Origin: an uncultured Prevotella sp. | GTDB lineage: Bacteria > Bacteroidota > Bacteroidia > Bacteroidales > Bacteroidaceae | Reading direction: 5' to 3' | Assembly: GCA_900322175.1 (NCBI GenBank) | Contig: ONYZ01000003.1 | Span: 1 to 64,000, forward strand | Length of the DNA stretch: 64,000 nucleotides | In this document: one piece after another, positions 1-10,219 of the stretch | How the letters are laid out: the number at the start of each line of letters is the position of its first letter | Position numbering within the stretch: position 1 is the stretch's first letter | Translations under genes and position numbers: made by a program | Notes under the pieces: generated by a model | What the model was told of the DNA's origin: nothing | Database searches by the model: none | What the model saw: only the letters and a program-made list of their open reading frames with translations

Positions 1-1125
1 CTGCAGGCGGCAGGCGGACTGGACTATATGGTGAATGTGGCGGCACGTTTTCTGAAGAAGCATCCCAGTCGCATCACTTTCTACGCTCCACTGGTCACCT
101 GGCTTTTCAGTCTATGCACGGGAACGGCGCACACCTGCTATGCGATGCTGCCTATCATTTCGGAGATTGCGCGCAAAGACAAGGTGCGCCCAGAACGTCC
201 CCTGAGTGTGGCGACGATAGCGGCGTCGTTGGGGTGTACGGGTTCGCCCGTATCGGCTGCTACAGCTGCTATCGTGTCGGAAATGTTGTTGGGCGACAAG
301 GGTATTGGTATGACGGAGATCATGGCGATTACCATTCCGGCCTCTCTCATCGCCATTCTGGTGGCCTCGTTGGTGCAGAACTATGTGGGCAAGCCGCTGG
401 AGAAAGATGCGGAATATCAGCGACGAATCCGTGAGGGACTGCTGAATGCGGAAGATGAGACTCGCGACGAGACCATGGCCAACAACCCACAAGCCAAATG
501 GGCCGTGCTGGCATTCATGCTGGGTGTGCTGTTGGTGGTGCTGTTTGGCGTATTCCCAGAATTGCGCCCTTCATTTAACGGTATTCGGCTGGCTATGAAT
601 ACGACGATTGAAGTGGTGATGATGAGCATTGCTGCTCTGATTCTGCTGGTGGGAAAGGCTGATGTGCGCAAAGCCGCCAGCAGTAATGTCTTTGCTGCGG
701 GAATGAACGCGATGGTTTCCATCTTCGGTATTGCATGGATGGGCAGTACTTTCTTTGAAGCTCACCACGAGGTGATACTGGGCGGTGTGGATAGCTTCTT
801 TACCAGCTATCCGATGTTGTTTGCCATTCCGTTGTTCCTGTTCAGCATCATGCTTTTCTCGCAGGCCGCCACTGTCAAGACACTCTTCCCCGTTGGACTG
901 GCGCTGGGTGTGCCTCCGATGGTGCTGCTAGTGCTGTTTCCTGCCGTGAACGGCTACTTCTTCTTGCCAAACTATCCTACAGAGGTGGCTGCTATCGGTT
1001 TCGACCGTACGGGTACGACGCGCATTGGCAAATATGTGGTGAACCACTCTTTCCAGTTGGCAGGTTTCATCACGACCTTCGTGAGCATCGGCGTGGGCTA
1101 TCTGTTGATGATGCTTCTTTACTGA
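1..1125 (+). CDS. Anaerobic C4-dicarboxylate transporter, Dcu family (5' truncated by window edge)
   Basis: Inner-membrane carrier of the DcuA/DcuB type, which exchanges fumarate, aspartate or malate against succinate in anaerobes. The open frame runs in from base 1 (LQAAGGLDY precedes the first Met at base 28), so the N-terminus lies outside the window; 374 residues remain of roughly 430-440. The start of the fragment (QAAGGLDYMVNVA, then CTGTAHTCYAMLPII and RPERPLSVATIAAS) matches the conserved central block of the family, and many hydrophobic helices follow to the C-terminus. It is convergent with the next gene, with a hairpin between them. The fit is succinate-producing anaerobic metabolism. 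DcuA versus DcuB cannot be decided from this fragment. Confidence 0.88.
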   Translation: MQAAGGLDYMVNVAARFLKKHPSRITFYAPLVTWLFSLCTGTAHTCYAMLPIISEIARKDKVRPERPLSVATIAASLGCTGSPVSAATAAIVSEMLLGDKGIGMTEIMAITIPASLIAILVASLVQNYVGKPLEKDAEYQRRIREGLLNAEDETRDETMANNPQAKWAVLAFMLGVLLVVLFGVFPELRPSFNGIRLAMNTTIEVVMMSIAALILLVGKADVRKAASSNVFAAGMNAMVSIFGIAWMGSTFFEAHHEVILGGVDSFFTSYPMLFAIPLFLFSIMLFSQAATVKTLFPVGLALGVPPMVLLVLFPAVNGYFFLPNYPTEVAAIGFDRTGTTRIGKYVVNHSFQLAGFITTFVSIGVGYLLMMLLY

Positions 1126-1141
1126 ATCGGCGACATAAAAA

Positions 1142-1179
1142 AATAAGAGCAGCCTCGATAAGCGGGGCTGCTCTTTATT
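1142..1179. terminator. Bidirectional terminator between the dcu gene and the fucose-isomerase-like gene
   Basis: Inverted repeat AAGAGCAGCC (1145-1154) and GGCTGCTCTT (1166-1175), flanked by an A-run on the left and T/A on the right. It lies between two convergent genes and can serve both. Confidence 0.8.
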
Positions 1180-1198
1180 ATCATACGACCATTGCGGA

Positions 1199-2695
1199 TT
1201 ATGCAAACGGATTCTCGGTTGGGTAGAAGTCACCCTTCGGGAAGTTGTAGTCAATCTCGTCAACGGGGATGCCCATGTACTTGAGAACCTCCCACAAGTA
1301 CTTACCCTGATGACCGAACATAACGGCGCAGTGGTGTGGGTAGTGCTTCTCGATGAGGACGTGACGATAGAAGCGGCTCATGTTCTTGATACCGAAGATA
1401 CCGATAGAACCGAACGAGCGTGTAGCTACAGGAATAACCTCGCCCTGAGCGATGTAAGCGCGGAGCTTGGTGTCGGCAGTAGACTGCAGACGATAAACTG
1501 TAGCCAGACCTGGCTGGATGTCACCCTCGAGGGTACCGTTAGTAACCTCAACAGGCAGAGCGCGAGCCATAATGCGCTGGAAGCACATCTGGCAGTTGCA
1601 AACCTTGCTTGAAGCGGTATTACCACAGTGGAAGCCCATGAAGATCTCCTTCTCTGTGTATGTATCGCAAGCAAACTTCTTGTCCTTGATGCTCTCCTCG
1701 TACATATCGGTAGGTACGGTGTTGTTGATATCGAGCAGTGTAACAGCATCCTCAGTGATACATGTTCCGATGTACTCTGACAGAGCGCCATAGATATCAA
1801 CCTCGCAAGCTACGGGGATACCACGGCTTGTAAGACGGCTGTTAACATAGCAAGGTACGAAACCGAACATGGTCTGGAATGCAGGCCAGCACTTGTTGGC
1901 CATAGCTACGAACTGGCGAGAACCCTTGTGACCCTCAATCCAGTCGGTCAGTGTGAGCTCGTACTGAGCCAGCTTAGGCAGAACTGAAGGAATCTTGTTG
2001 CCAGCACCCAGCTCAGCAGCCATATCCTTAACTACATCGTCGATACGTGGGTCGCCCTGATGCTTCTGGAAAGCCTCAAGCAGATCGAGCTCTGAGTTCT
2101 CCTCGATCTCAACATCGAGATCATACAGAGCACGGATAGGAGCGTTACAAGCCAGGAAGTTGTTTGGACGAGGACCGAAGCTGATGATCTTCAGGTTCTG
2201 CAGACCAACGATAGCGCGAGCGATAGGCAGGAATTCGTGAATCATCTCAGCGCACTGAGCAGCGTCGCCAACGGGCTCCTCTGGGATGTAAGCGCGAGTC
2301 TTGCGCAGAGAGAGAGCCTGGCTAGCGTTCAGCATACCGCAGTAAGCATCACCACGACCGTCGATCAGGTCGTTCTGAGTCTCCTCAGCAGCAGCGCAGA
2401 ACATTGTTGGACCCTGGAACCAGTCAGCAATCATGGTCTCAGAGATCTCAGGACCAAAGTTGCCAAGGTATACACAGAGAGCATTACATCCAGCCTTCTT
2501 TACATCCTCAAGAGCCTGCTGAGCGTGAATCTCACTCTCAACGATACAGATAGGACACTCGTAGATGCCGTCCTTACCAAACTTCTTCTCATACTGGGCG
2601 ATAACAGCCTTGCGGCGGTTTACTGCCAATGACTCAGGGAAACAGTCGCGAGATACAGCGACGATTCCAATCTTAATTTTAGGTACGTTGTTCAT
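1199..2695 (-). CDS. L-fucose isomerase-related protein (FucI/AraA fold)
   Basis: 498-residue cytosolic protein of the L-fucose/L-arabinose isomerase superfamily, which interconverts aldoses and ketoses with a divalent metal. E298 (in CEVDIYG) and D322 (in LLDINN) are 24 residues apart, the spacing of the Mn ligands E337/D361 known in E. coli FucI; a C-terminal PHH segment could give the third ligand. It is about 90 residues shorter than classical FucI (~590), so it belongs to the shorter related subfamily and the true sugar is unknown. Codon use is very even (CTG/CGT/AAG rich), suggesting high expression. It stands alone, with its own promoter and no kinase or aldolase beside it. Confidence 0.8.
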   Translation of the reverse strand: MNNVPKIKIGIVAVSRDCFPESLAVNRRKAVIAQYEKKFGKDGIYECPICIVESEIHAQQALEDVKKAGCNALCVYLGNFGPEISETMIADWFQGPTMFCAAAEETQNDLIDGRGDAYCGMLNASQALSLRKTRAYIPEEPVGDAAQCAEMIHEFLPIARAIVGLQNLKIISFGPRPNNFLACNAPIRALYDLDVEIEENSELDLLEAFQKHQGDPRIDDVVKDMAAELGAGNKIPSVLPKLAQYELTLTDWIEGHKGSRQFVAMANKCWPAFQTMFGFVPCYVNSRLTSRGIPVACEVDIYGALSEYIGTCITEDAVTLLDINNTVPTDMYEESIKDKKFACDTYTEKEIFMGFHCGNTASSKVCNCQMCFQRIMARALPVEVTNGTLEGDIQPGLATVYRLQSTADTKLRAYIAQGEVIPVATRSFGSIGIFGIKNMSRFYRHVLIEKHYPHHCAVMFGHQGKYLWEVLKYMGIPVDEIDYNFPKGDFYPTENPFA

Positions 2696-2737
2696 ATAAA
2701 AATGAGTTTATAAAGTAATGAATTTCGTTTCAAGCCA

Positions 2738-2745
2738 CAAAGATA
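2738..2745 (-). promoter_or_regulatory. -7 promoter element of the isomerase-like gene
   Basis: TATCTTTG on the minus strand, a perfect match to the Bacteroidota TAnnTTTG element, about 45 bases before the start codon. Confidence 0.7.
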
Positions 2746-2818
2746 TAACTTAATATCGAAATTACAAAGAATTTTAGAAAAAATAACAGCGGATGATACA
2801 TTTCTAATATATTTTTGT

Positions 2819-2826
2819 TACCTTTG
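2819..2826 (+). promoter_or_regulatory. -7 promoter element of the DUF3667 gene
   Basis: TACCTTTG nine bases before the ATG at 2835; transcription would begin almost at the start codon, giving a very short or absent leader. Confidence 0.65.
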
Positions 2827-2834
2827 CAATCGTT

Positions 2835-3854
2835 ATGGAGCAAAAAGAGATACTTATAGATAAATACAAAAGGTTCTGTGAGTGGCAAGTAAAACCCCAC
2901 GAAGTGGCACCACTCAACACAGACACGCACGAATGCGCAACCTGTCATACGGAGTTTCAAGGCAACTTCTGTCCACGATGCGGACAGAAGGCAATAGTAG
3001 GCAGATATTCGTTTAAACAGGCCTTTCTGTTGTTCCTTGATGTCTGGGGACTGGGCAATCGTGGTATGTTTCGCACCATCCGCGACCTGTTGCTGCGTCC
3101 TGGCTACATGATTCGCGACTATCTGAGTGGTATGCAGATGGCATATTTCCCTCCATTCAAGATGTTCTTCCTGGTGGTAGCTCTGTCTGTGTTTGTAGAG
3201 TCTGGATTCAATATAAAAAATCTGAATACTATAAAAGTTGGTAAGGAAACTGCTGCTAATAATATTAAAAAAGGGTTAGATGATGATTTTAAAGGCAAAG
3301 AGCTGGGAGCATCGATGGCAGATTCTATAGCTGCTATAAAGGATTCTATCGCTGAGAAAACAGATACGTTGAATAATGATGCTGTTATGAAAATAAACGG
3401 AGTAGATGTATCTGCTGAAAATGTATCAAATATATTGAAAACTATAGATCATTTAGTGGATAAATTAGCCGACTGGATTGCGGATAATGAAACTATCTTC
3501 CAGTTCCTATGGCTCATGGTACTATCGTGGCCTTTATACAGGTTTTTCCGTCATAATCCCCAAATACCAGACATGCGCTTTTCAGAATTCTTTGTGTCGA
3601 TAGTTTATATTACAAATATGAAGACAATCATCGACATAATAGGAGGATTCTTTATGCCTGATAATTCTACGATTAGTATGATGGCCTTTGTACTATGTAT
3701 AGTACCACTGAAACAACTTACAGGCTACAGTTACAAACGAACACTGTGGAAGGTGATTGGAGGTATGTCTTTGCTAGTGATTATGGCCTTAATACTGGCT
3801 ATAATTGTGACCGCTTTTGGATATTTGGCCTATATTATGATGGATTGGAAGTAA
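2835..3854 (+). CDS. DUF3667-type zinc-ribbon membrane protein
   Basis: 339 residues. The N-terminal part carries a zinc ribbon (CATCH, then CPRCGQK, roughly residues 35-55). It is followed by the family signature region (FRTIRDLLLRPGYMIRDYLSGMQ, split here as FRTIRDLLLRPGY and MIRDYLSG) and several hydrophobic helices near residues 105-120, 225-240, 255-270 and 300-335. A hydrophilic lysine/aspartate-rich stretch (about 130-210) probably forms a loop. This architecture is that of DUF3667, common in Bacteroidota and of unknown function. Base composition in the loop is more AT-rich than in the flanking genes. It has its own promoter and is followed by the separate leuS promoter. Confidence 0.75.
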   Translation: MEQKEILIDKYKRFCEWQVKPHEVAPLNTDTHECATCHTEFQGNFCPRCGQKAIVGRYSFKQAFLLFLDVWGLGNRGMFRTIRDLLLRPGYMIRDYLSGMQMAYFPPFKMFFLVVALSVFVESGFNIKNLNTIKVGKETAANNIKKGLDDDFKGKELGASMADSIAAIKDSIAEKTDTLNNDAVMKINGVDVSAENVSNILKTIDHLVDKLADWIADNETIFQFLWLMVLSWPLYRFFRHNPQIPDMRFSEFFVSIVYITNMKTIIDIIGGFFMPDNSTISMMAFVLCIVPLKQLTGYSYKRTLWKVIGGMSLLVIMALILAIIVTAFGYLAYIMMDWK

Positions 3855-3893
3855 TTTTTCGCTTTTCTTCTTGGTATTTTGTTCGATTTGCAC

Positions 3894-3901
3894 TATCTTT
3901 G
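3894..3901 (+). promoter_or_regulatory. -7 promoter element of leuS
   Basis: TATCTTTG with a TTG at 3871-3873 twenty bases upstream as a candidate -33 element. The leader to the leuS ATG is about 40 bases. Confidence 0.7.
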
Positions 3902-3946
3902 CACCCGCATTTATAATGTACGGAAACAAAATAATATAAAGATACA

Positions 3947-6763
3947 ATGGATTACAATTTCAGAGACATCGAACAGAAATGGCAGAAGCGATGGGTGGAG
4001 AATGGTACCTATCGCGTGGTTGAGGACAATAACAAGAAGAAGTTCTATGTGCTCAACATGTTCCCTTATCCATCAGGAGCAGGTCTTCACGTTGGTCACC
4101 CACTCGGCTATATCGCCAGTGATATCTATGCCCGCTACAAGCGTCAGCAGGGATACAACGTGCTGAACCCAATGGGATATGATGCATACGGACTGCCCGC
4201 AGAGCAGTATGCCATCCAGACAGGTCAGCACCCTGAAAAGACAACCTTCGAGAATATCAACCGCTATCGCTCGCAGTTGGATAAGATTGGTTTCTGTTTT
4301 GATTGGGAGCGCGAGGTTCGTACTTGCGATCCTATCTACTACAAGTGGACTCAGTGGGCATTCCAGCGTATGTTTAAGAGCTACTTCTCTACCGCATCGC
4401 ACAAGGCTCAGCCAACTATCAAGCTGATTGAGCACTTTGAACTGATGGGTACTGAGGATTGCCACGCTCTGGGTACTGAGGAACTGCACTTTACTGCTGC
4501 TGAATGGAACGCATTCTCAGAGAAGAAGAAGCAGGAGGTGCTGATGAACTATCGTATAGCCTATCTGGCCGACACGATGGTTAACTGGTGTCCAAAGCTT
4601 GGAACAGTATTGGCCAACGATGAGGTAGTAGACGGTGTATCAGTTCGTGGCGGCTATCCTGTAGTACAGAAGAAGATGCGCCAGTGGTGTCTGCGTGTAT
4701 CGGCTTACGCACAGCGACTGCTCGACGGACTTGAGGATATCGACTGGACCGACTCTCTGAAGGAAACCCAGCGCAACTGGATTGGTCGCAGTGAGGGTAC
4801 TGAGGTTGAGTTCAACGTAGCCGACTCTGACAAGCACTTCACCATCTTCACCACTCGTGCTGATACTATGTTTGGTGTAACATTCATGGTACTGGCTCCT
4901 GAGAGCGACCTGGTAGCAGAACTGACTACTCCTGAGCAGAAGGCTGAGGTAGATAAGTATCTGGACTATGTGAAGAAGCGTACTGAGCGCGATCGCCAGA
5001 TGGACCACAAGGTAACAGGTGTGTTCTCTGGTAGCTATGCTATCAATCCATTTACAGACGAGAAGATCCCCATCTGGATTGCAGAATATGTATTGGCTGG
5101 CTATGGTACTGGTGCCATCATGGCTGTACCTGCTCACGATAGTCGTGACTATGCATTTGCCAAGCACTTCAACCTGCCAATCATTCCACTGATTGAGGGT
5201 GCTGATGTATCAGAGGAGAGCTACGATGCCAAAGAGGGTATAGTTTGTAACTCTTCATCGGCTAAGTTCAGTCTGAATGGTCTTACAGTTAAGGAGGCCA
5301 TCGCTGCCACAAAGAAATACGTAACTGAGCAGGGACTTGGTCGTGTAAAGGTCAACTATCGTCTGCGCGATGCTATCTTCTCTCGTCAGAGATATTGGGG
5401 TGAGCCATTCCCTGTATACTACAAGGACGATATGCCTTATATGATTCCAAAGGAGTGTCTGCCATTGGAGTTGCCTGAAATCGACGAATACAAGCCAACA
5501 GAAACAGGCGAACCACCATTGGGTCGTGCTAAGATGTGGGCTTGGGATACAAAGTTCGATAAAGTGGTATCGAAGGATGAGATTGACAACAAGACAGTAT
5601 TCCCACTCGAACTGAACACCATGCCAGGTTTTGCTGGTTCATCAGCTTACTATCTGCGCTATATGGATCCCAAGAACGAGAAAGCTCTTGTAAGTCGCGA
5701 TGCTGACGAATACTGGCGCAATGTAGATCTCTATGTAGGCGGTACTGAGCACGCTACAGGTCACTTGATTTACTCTCGCTTCTGGAACAAGTTCCTCTTT
5801 GACTCAGGTTACAGCTGCGAGGATGAGCCATTCAAGAAGTTGGTTAACCAGGGTATGATTCAGGGCCGCTCTAACTTTGTATATCGAATCGAGGACGAGG
5901 GTGCTGACAAGGGTAAGTTTGTAAGCTTCGGTCTAAAGGGCAACTACACCACCACACCTATCCACGTAGACGTAAACATCGTATCGGCTGATATCCTAGA
6001 CGTAGAGGCATTCAAGGCTTGGCGCCCTGAGTATAACAATGCTGAGTTCATACTGGAGAATGGTCAGTACAAGTGCGGATGGGCTATCGAAAAGATGTCA
6101 AAATCGATGTTCAACGTAGTTAATCCAGATATGATCGTAGAAAAATATGGTGCTGACACTCTGCGTCTCTACGAAATGTTCCTTGGTCCTGTTGAGCAGA
6201 GTAAGCCTTGGGATACCAACGGTATCGATGGTTGCCATCGCTTCCTGAAGAAGTTCTGGAACCTCTTCCAGAATGGATTCGAGGGTGAGCCAACACCAGA
6301 GAACCTGAAGAGTGTACATAAGCTTATCAAGAAAGTATCTACAGATATCGAGACATTCAGTTACAACACCTCTATCTCTGCATTCATGATTTGTGTGAAC
6401 GAACTTGGACAGCAGAAGTGTAAGAACAAGGAAATGCTGAAAACACTCGTTATCCTCATCGCTCCATTTGCTCCTCATATCGCTGAAGAACTTTGGGAGA
6501 TGCTGGGCGAGCAGGGTAGTGTATGTGACTCAGAATGGCCCAAGTGGGACGAGAAATATCTGGTAGAGAGTGAAGCCAAACTTGGTGTTGCATTCAACGG
6601 TAAGACTCGTTTTGATATTACATTCCCGGCTGATGCCGACAACAAGACCATCGAGGATACTGTACTGGCCGATGAGCGTGCCAAGAAGTATATCGAAGGT
6701 TTCCAGGTAGCAAAGGTTATCATCGTCCCTAAGCGTATGGTGAACATTGTGCTGAAAAAGTAA
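3947..6763 (+). CDS. leuS: Leucine--tRNA ligase
   Basis: 938-residue class I aminoacyl-tRNA synthetase that charges tRNA-Leu in the cytosol. The HIGH-type motif appears as [16 protein letters not shown] at about residues 40-55 and KMSKS at about 714-719. The inserted CP1 editing domain lies between them (about 225-430, with [13 protein letters not shown]). The C-terminal anticodon-binding and zinc-free tail are of normal length for the family. Codon use is strongly biased, as expected for a highly expressed gene. The next gene begins one base after the stop codon region, so leuS heads an operon with yitT-rdgB and porZ. Confidence 0.97.
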   Translation: MDYNFRDIEQKWQKRWVENGTYRVVEDNNKKKFYVLNMFPYPSGAGLHVGHPLGYIASDIYARYKRQQGYNVLNPMGYDAYGLPAEQYAIQTGQHPEKTTFENINRYRSQLDKIGFCFDWEREVRTCDPIYYKWTQWAFQRMFKSYFSTASHKAQPTIKLIEHFELMGTEDCHALGTEELHFTAAEWNAFSEKKKQEVLMNYRIAYLADTMVNWCPKLGTVLANDEVVDGVSVRGGYPVVQKKMRQWCLRVSAYAQRLLDGLEDIDWTDSLKETQRNWIGRSEGTEVEFNVADSDKHFTIFTTRADTMFGVTFMVLAPESDLVAELTTPEQKAEVDKYLDYVKKRTERDRQMDHKVTGVFSGSYAINPFTDEKIPIWIAEYVLAGYGTGAIMAVPAHDSRDYAFAKHFNLPIIPLIEGADVSEESYDAKEGIVCNSSSAKFSLNGLTVKEAIAATKKYVTEQGLGRVKVNYRLRDAIFSRQRYWGEPFPVYYKDDMPYMIPKECLPLELPEIDEYKPTETGEPPLGRAKMWAWDTKFDKVVSKDEIDNKTVFPLELNTMPGFAGSSAYYLRYMDPKNEKALVSRDADEYWRNVDLYVGGTEHATGHLIYSRFWNKFLFDSGYSCEDEPFKKLVNQGMIQGRSNFVYRIEDEGADKGKFVSFGLKGNYTTTPIHVDVNIVSADILDVEAFKAWRPEYNNAEFILENGQYKCGWAIEKMSKSMFNVVNPDMIVEKYGADTLRLYEMFLGPVEQSKPWDTNGIDGCHRFLKKFWNLFQNGFEGEPTPENLKSVHKLIKKVSTDIETFSYNTSISAFMICVNELGQQKCKNKEMLKTLVILIAPFAPHIAEELWEMLGEQGSVCDSEWPKWDEKYLVESEAKLGVAFNGKTRFDITFPADADNKTIEDTVLADERAKKYIEGFQVAKVIIVPKRMVNIVLKK

Positions 6764-6764
6764 A

Positions 6765-8279
6765 ATGACAATTGATCATAAGATTATCTTAAACGAGGTC
6801 AAGGACTATATGTTTATAGCCCTTGGCTTGTTTCTTTATACTATCGCTTTCACAGTATTCCTGATGCCATATCAGATAGTGGCAGGAGGCGTAACAGGTC
6901 TATCAGCTATCATTTACTATGCCACAGGTTTCCACCTTGAGAATACATATATCATTATCAATGGTATACTGCTAGTAGTAGCCCTGAAGATACTGGGATT
7001 CAAGTTCCTGATGAAGACCATCTTTGCTATCTTCACCTTATACTTTATGCTGAAGTTTGCTCAGGATATTATCCCTAAGCAGGATAATGGTCTGCCATTT
7101 AAACTTATGGGCGAGGGACAGGACTTTATGTCGATGATCATAGGATGTGTAATCACTGGTATAGCCCTGGCTACAGTATTCCTGCACAACGGATCGACAG
7201 GTGGAACAGATATCATTGCAGCATCAGTAAACAAGTATCATAATGTATCACTTGGATCAGTACTGATAGCAGCTGATTTCTGCATCATTGGTTCGTGTAT
7301 GTTCTTCCCACAGTTTGGAACATATTTAGAGCGAGCCCACAAGGTGATGTTTGGTTTCTGCGTGATGGCAATGGAGAACTATGTGCTTGACTATGTGATG
7401 AATGCTCGCAGACAGTCGGTACAGTTCTTTATCTTCTCGCGTAAATGGCAGGAGATGGCCAACGCTATCGGCACACAGATGGAGCATGGTGTAACTATTC
7501 TCGACGGACACGGATGGTATACAGGTAAGGAGATGAAAGTGCTCTGTATCCTTGCCAAGAAAAACGAGAGCGTAAACATGTTTCGTCTTATCAAGATGAT
7601 AGACCCTAATGCCTTTGTATCGCAGTCAAGTGTTATCGGAGTATATGGCGAAGGATTCGACGAGATGAAAGTGAAAATAAAAAAGGTAGAAGAAAAAAAG
7701 ATGAAAATAGTATTTGCTACAAACAACCTGAACAAACTGAGTGAGGTTAAAAAAATACTTAGCAACAAGTTTGAAGTATTGTCGCTAAGAGAAATAGGCT
7801 GTCATGACGATATTCCAGAGAAAGGACAGACACTGAAAGACAATGCACTTATAAAAGCCCAATGGGTATATGATAAGTATCACGTGAACTGTTTTGCTGA
7901 CGATACAGGTCTTGAGGTTGATGCACTTGGAGGAGCACCAGGCGTATATAGTGCAAGATATGCAGGAGGCGAAGGACATGATTCAGAGGCAAACATGAAA
8001 AAGTTGCTTGCTGAACTGGAGAACAACGAAAACCGTAAAGCCCGTTTCCGCACTGTAATCGCACTGATTATCGACGGAAAAGTCACAACCTTTGATGGTA
8101 TCGTAAATGGTTCGATAACAGAAGGAAAACGTGGTGGTGAAGGATTTGGATACGACCCAATATTCATGCCCGAAGGTTTTAATAAGACTTTTGCAGAACT
8201 TGGAGTAAATATCAAGAATAATATAAGTCACAGAGCTAAAGCAGTTCAGAAACTTGCTGATTACCTATTAAAGATGTAA
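6765..8279 (+). CDS. YitT-family membrane protein fused to RdgB/HAM1 non-canonical purine NTP pyrophosphatase
   Basis: One open frame of 504 codons joins two proteins that are normally separate. Residues 1-312 are a YitT (DUF161/DUF2179) protein: about five or six membrane helices (for example near 15-37, 52-70 and 110-140) followed by a soluble DUF2179 domain. Residues 313-504 are a complete RdgB-type pyrophosphatase that hydrolyses dITP/XTP to the monophosphate. Its motifs are [40 protein letters not shown] and [10 protein letters not shown]. The join is a lysine-rich linker ([10 protein letters not shown]) just before an internal ATG at 7701. A run of seven A residues at 7693-7699 sits directly before that ATG, so separate initiation of RdgB or slippage is possible. 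The sequence supports a fused frame; whether the cell makes one protein or two is not known. Confidence 0.88.
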   Translation: MTIDHKIILNEVKDYMFIALGLFLYTIAFTVFLMPYQIVAGGVTGLSAIIYYATGFHLENTYIIINGILLVVALKILGFKFLMKTIFAIFTLYFMLKFAQDIIPKQDNGLPFKLMGEGQDFMSMIIGCVITGIALATVFLHNGSTGGTDIIAASVNKYHNVSLGSVLIAADFCIIGSCMFFPQFGTYLERAHKVMFGFCVMAMENYVLDYVMNARRQSVQFFIFSRKWQEMANAIGTQMEHGVTILDGHGWYTGKEMKVLCILAKKNESVNMFRLIKMIDPNAFVSQSSVIGVYGEGFDEMKVKIKKVEEKKMKIVFATNNLNKLSEVKKILSNKFEVLSLREIGCHDDIPEKGQTLKDNALIKAQWVYDKYHVNCFADDTGLEVDALGGAPGVYSARYAGGEGHDSEANMKKLLAELENNENRKARFRTVIALIIDGKVTTFDGIVNGSITEGKRGGEGFGYDPIFMPEGFNKTFAELGVNIKNNISHRAKAVQKLADYLLKM

Positions 8280-8281
8280 CA

Positions 8282-10186
8282 ATGAAAAAGTTATTAGCCA
8301 TAACACTATCATTATGCTATTGCTTACTGGCAATGGCACAAATCGGCACATGGCGCAACCACTTGGCTTACCACGATGTTCAGCAAATATGTAAGGCTGA
8401 TAACTACCTATTTGTATTGGCCTCAAACGATTTGTATCAGTATAATCTAAGCGATCAGAGTATCACTACATTTGACAAAGTAAATGGACTAAACGATACT
8501 CACATCATTAAAATAGCTTGGAACAATAAAGCCAAGCGACTGATAGCAGTCTACGAAAACTCAAATATAGACATTGTAGATATAGATGGAGATATAATAA
8601 ATATATCTGCACTATACAGTAAGGCTATCACTGAGGATAAAACAATAACAGACATATCTATCGATGGTGTATATGCTTATCTTACTACAGGATTTGCAAT
8701 CATAAAGGTAAATATGCAGAGAGCTGAGATATCAGAGACATATACAAAGAATAACCCTGAATATCCAAATAATCTGCAGCCCTATAAGGATGATTACGAT
8801 GAATACATATCAATAGTAGAAACATTAAATCCTGGAGGACCTGCATATAATTTTTTCTACGAATCGAATTATATAAATGGTAAACTGTATACCACAGGAG
8901 GATACTTTTGCCCTTCAATGCCTGATAAAGAAACTCCTGGAACTATTCAGGTGTTTGACGGCAAAGACTGGACAATATATCAAGATAAAATAAACCAGAT
9001 AACAGGATATGAATATATAGATATATGCTGTATAGACGCTGATCCTAATGATAATGAACACGTATTTGCAGGAGGAAGATGTGGACTATACGAATTTAGA
9101 AGTGGTAAACTTATTGCCTATTATAATAAGGACAACAGTCCAATAATGGGAGCCAACGATAGGGGTAAAGAGTTAGGTAATAACTATGTAGTAATTTTAG
9201 GTATAAAGTTTGATAGCAAAGGTAATCTATGGGTGCTTAACAGTTTGGCAAACGGAGTAAGTATGCTAGAACTAACCACTGACTATAAATGGATACAACA
9301 CCATCATGAAGAACTTACTTACGAAAATTCTACAACACTAGGTGGACTATCAAAAATGATGATAGCCAGTAACGGATTGTTATGGTTTGTAAACAATAAC
9401 TGGAAGGATCCAGCAGTTTTCTGTTATGATATGGAAACTGATGCTATAAAAAAGTACAATCAAATAGTAAACCAAGATGATACAAGATACAAATTAGTAA
9501 ACATCTTTTGTATTACTGAAGATAAAGAAGGAAATATCTGGATAGGTACTGATGTTGGTCCGTTTATGATTAAGAAGTCAGAAATAGGACAAGATATAGT
9601 TACATTCTATCAAATAAAAGTACCTCGTAATGACGGTACTAACTATGCCGACTATCTACTTAATGGATTAAATATCACTAGTATAGCTGTAGATGGAGGT
9701 AATCGCAAATGGTTTGGTACAAATGGTGCAGGAGTATTTCTTATTTCTGCAGATAATATAGTACAAGAACAAAACTTCACTACAGAGAATTCTAAACTGA
9801 TGTATAATAGTATATCTTCTATTTCTATTAATAATCAGACAGGTGAAGTATTCTTTCTCTCAGACAATGGACTATGCTCTTACCAGAGTAACGCTATAGA
9901 GCCAAATCAGGAAATGACAAAGGATAACGTATCAGCATATCCGAATCCAGTTACACCAGACTATACAGGACTAGTAACCATTACTGGATTAAGCTATGAT
10001 GCTGATGTAAAAATAACAACATCAAATGGAGCAATCGTAGCCGAAGGACGAAGTAATGGAGGTATGTTTAACTGGGATTGTTGTAACAATCAAGGTAAAC
10101 GTGTAGCTAGTGGTATATATATGGTTATCACTGCTACATCAGACGGAAAGAAAGGAACAGTATGTAAAATAGCTGTAATTAATTAA
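8282..10186 (+). CDS. porZ: PorZ-like type IX secretion system protein with C-terminal sorting domain
   Basis: 634 residues, exported: signal peptide to about residue 20 (ending LLAMAQ), then IGTWRNHLAYHD, the typical beginning of PorZ. The body is beta-propeller-like, with repeats of the two-component-regulator-propeller kind (for example GNLWVLNSLANGVSML, GNIWIGTDVGPFMI and NRKWFGTNGAGVFLIS). The last ~80 residues are a type A sorting domain (SAYPNPVTPDYTG, then GIYMVI and CKIAVIN). In Porphyromonas, PorZ is part of the surface sortase complex that attaches anionic LPS to cargo. It starts two bases after the stop of the preceding gene, in the leuS operon. The protein is somewhat shorter than P. 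gingivalis PorZ (about 776 residues). Composition is clearly AT-richer than leuS. Confidence 0.82.
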   Translation: MKKLLAITLSLCYCLLAMAQIGTWRNHLAYHDVQQICKADNYLFVLASNDLYQYNLSDQSITTFDKVNGLNDTHIIKIAWNNKAKRLIAVYENSNIDIVDIDGDIINISALYSKAITEDKTITDISIDGVYAYLTTGFAIIKVNMQRAEISETYTKNNPEYPNNLQPYKDDYDEYISIVETLNPGGPAYNFFYESNYINGKLYTTGGYFCPSMPDKETPGTIQVFDGKDWTIYQDKINQITGYEYIDICCIDADPNDNEHVFAGGRCGLYEFRSGKLIAYYNKDNSPIMGANDRGKELGNNYVVILGIKFDSKGNLWVLNSLANGVSMLELTTDYKWIQHHHEELTYENSTTLGGLSKMMIASNGLLWFVNNNWKDPAVFCYDMETDAIKKYNQIVNQDDTRYKLVNIFCITEDKEGNIWIGTDVGPFMIKKSEIGQDIVTFYQIKVPRNDGTNYADYLLNGLNITSIAVDGGNRKWFGTNGAGVFLISADNIVQEQNFTTENSKLMYNSISSISINNQTGEVFFLSDNGLCSYQSNAIEPNQEMTKDNVSAYPNPVTPDYTGLVTITGLSYDADVKITTSNGAIVAEGRSNGGMFNWDCCNNQGKRVASGIYMVITATSDGKKGTVCKIAVIN

Positions 10187-10187
10187 A

Positions 10188-10219
10188 AATGCTGGAGTGA
10201 TTAACTCAACTCCAGCATT
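10188..10219. terminator. Bidirectional terminator between porZ and nadA
   Basis: Perfect 11-bp stem AATGCTGGAGT (10188-10198) and ACTCCAGCATT (10209-10219) with a 10-base loop. It begins one base after the porZ stop and overlaps the last codons of nadA. Confidence 0.8.
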
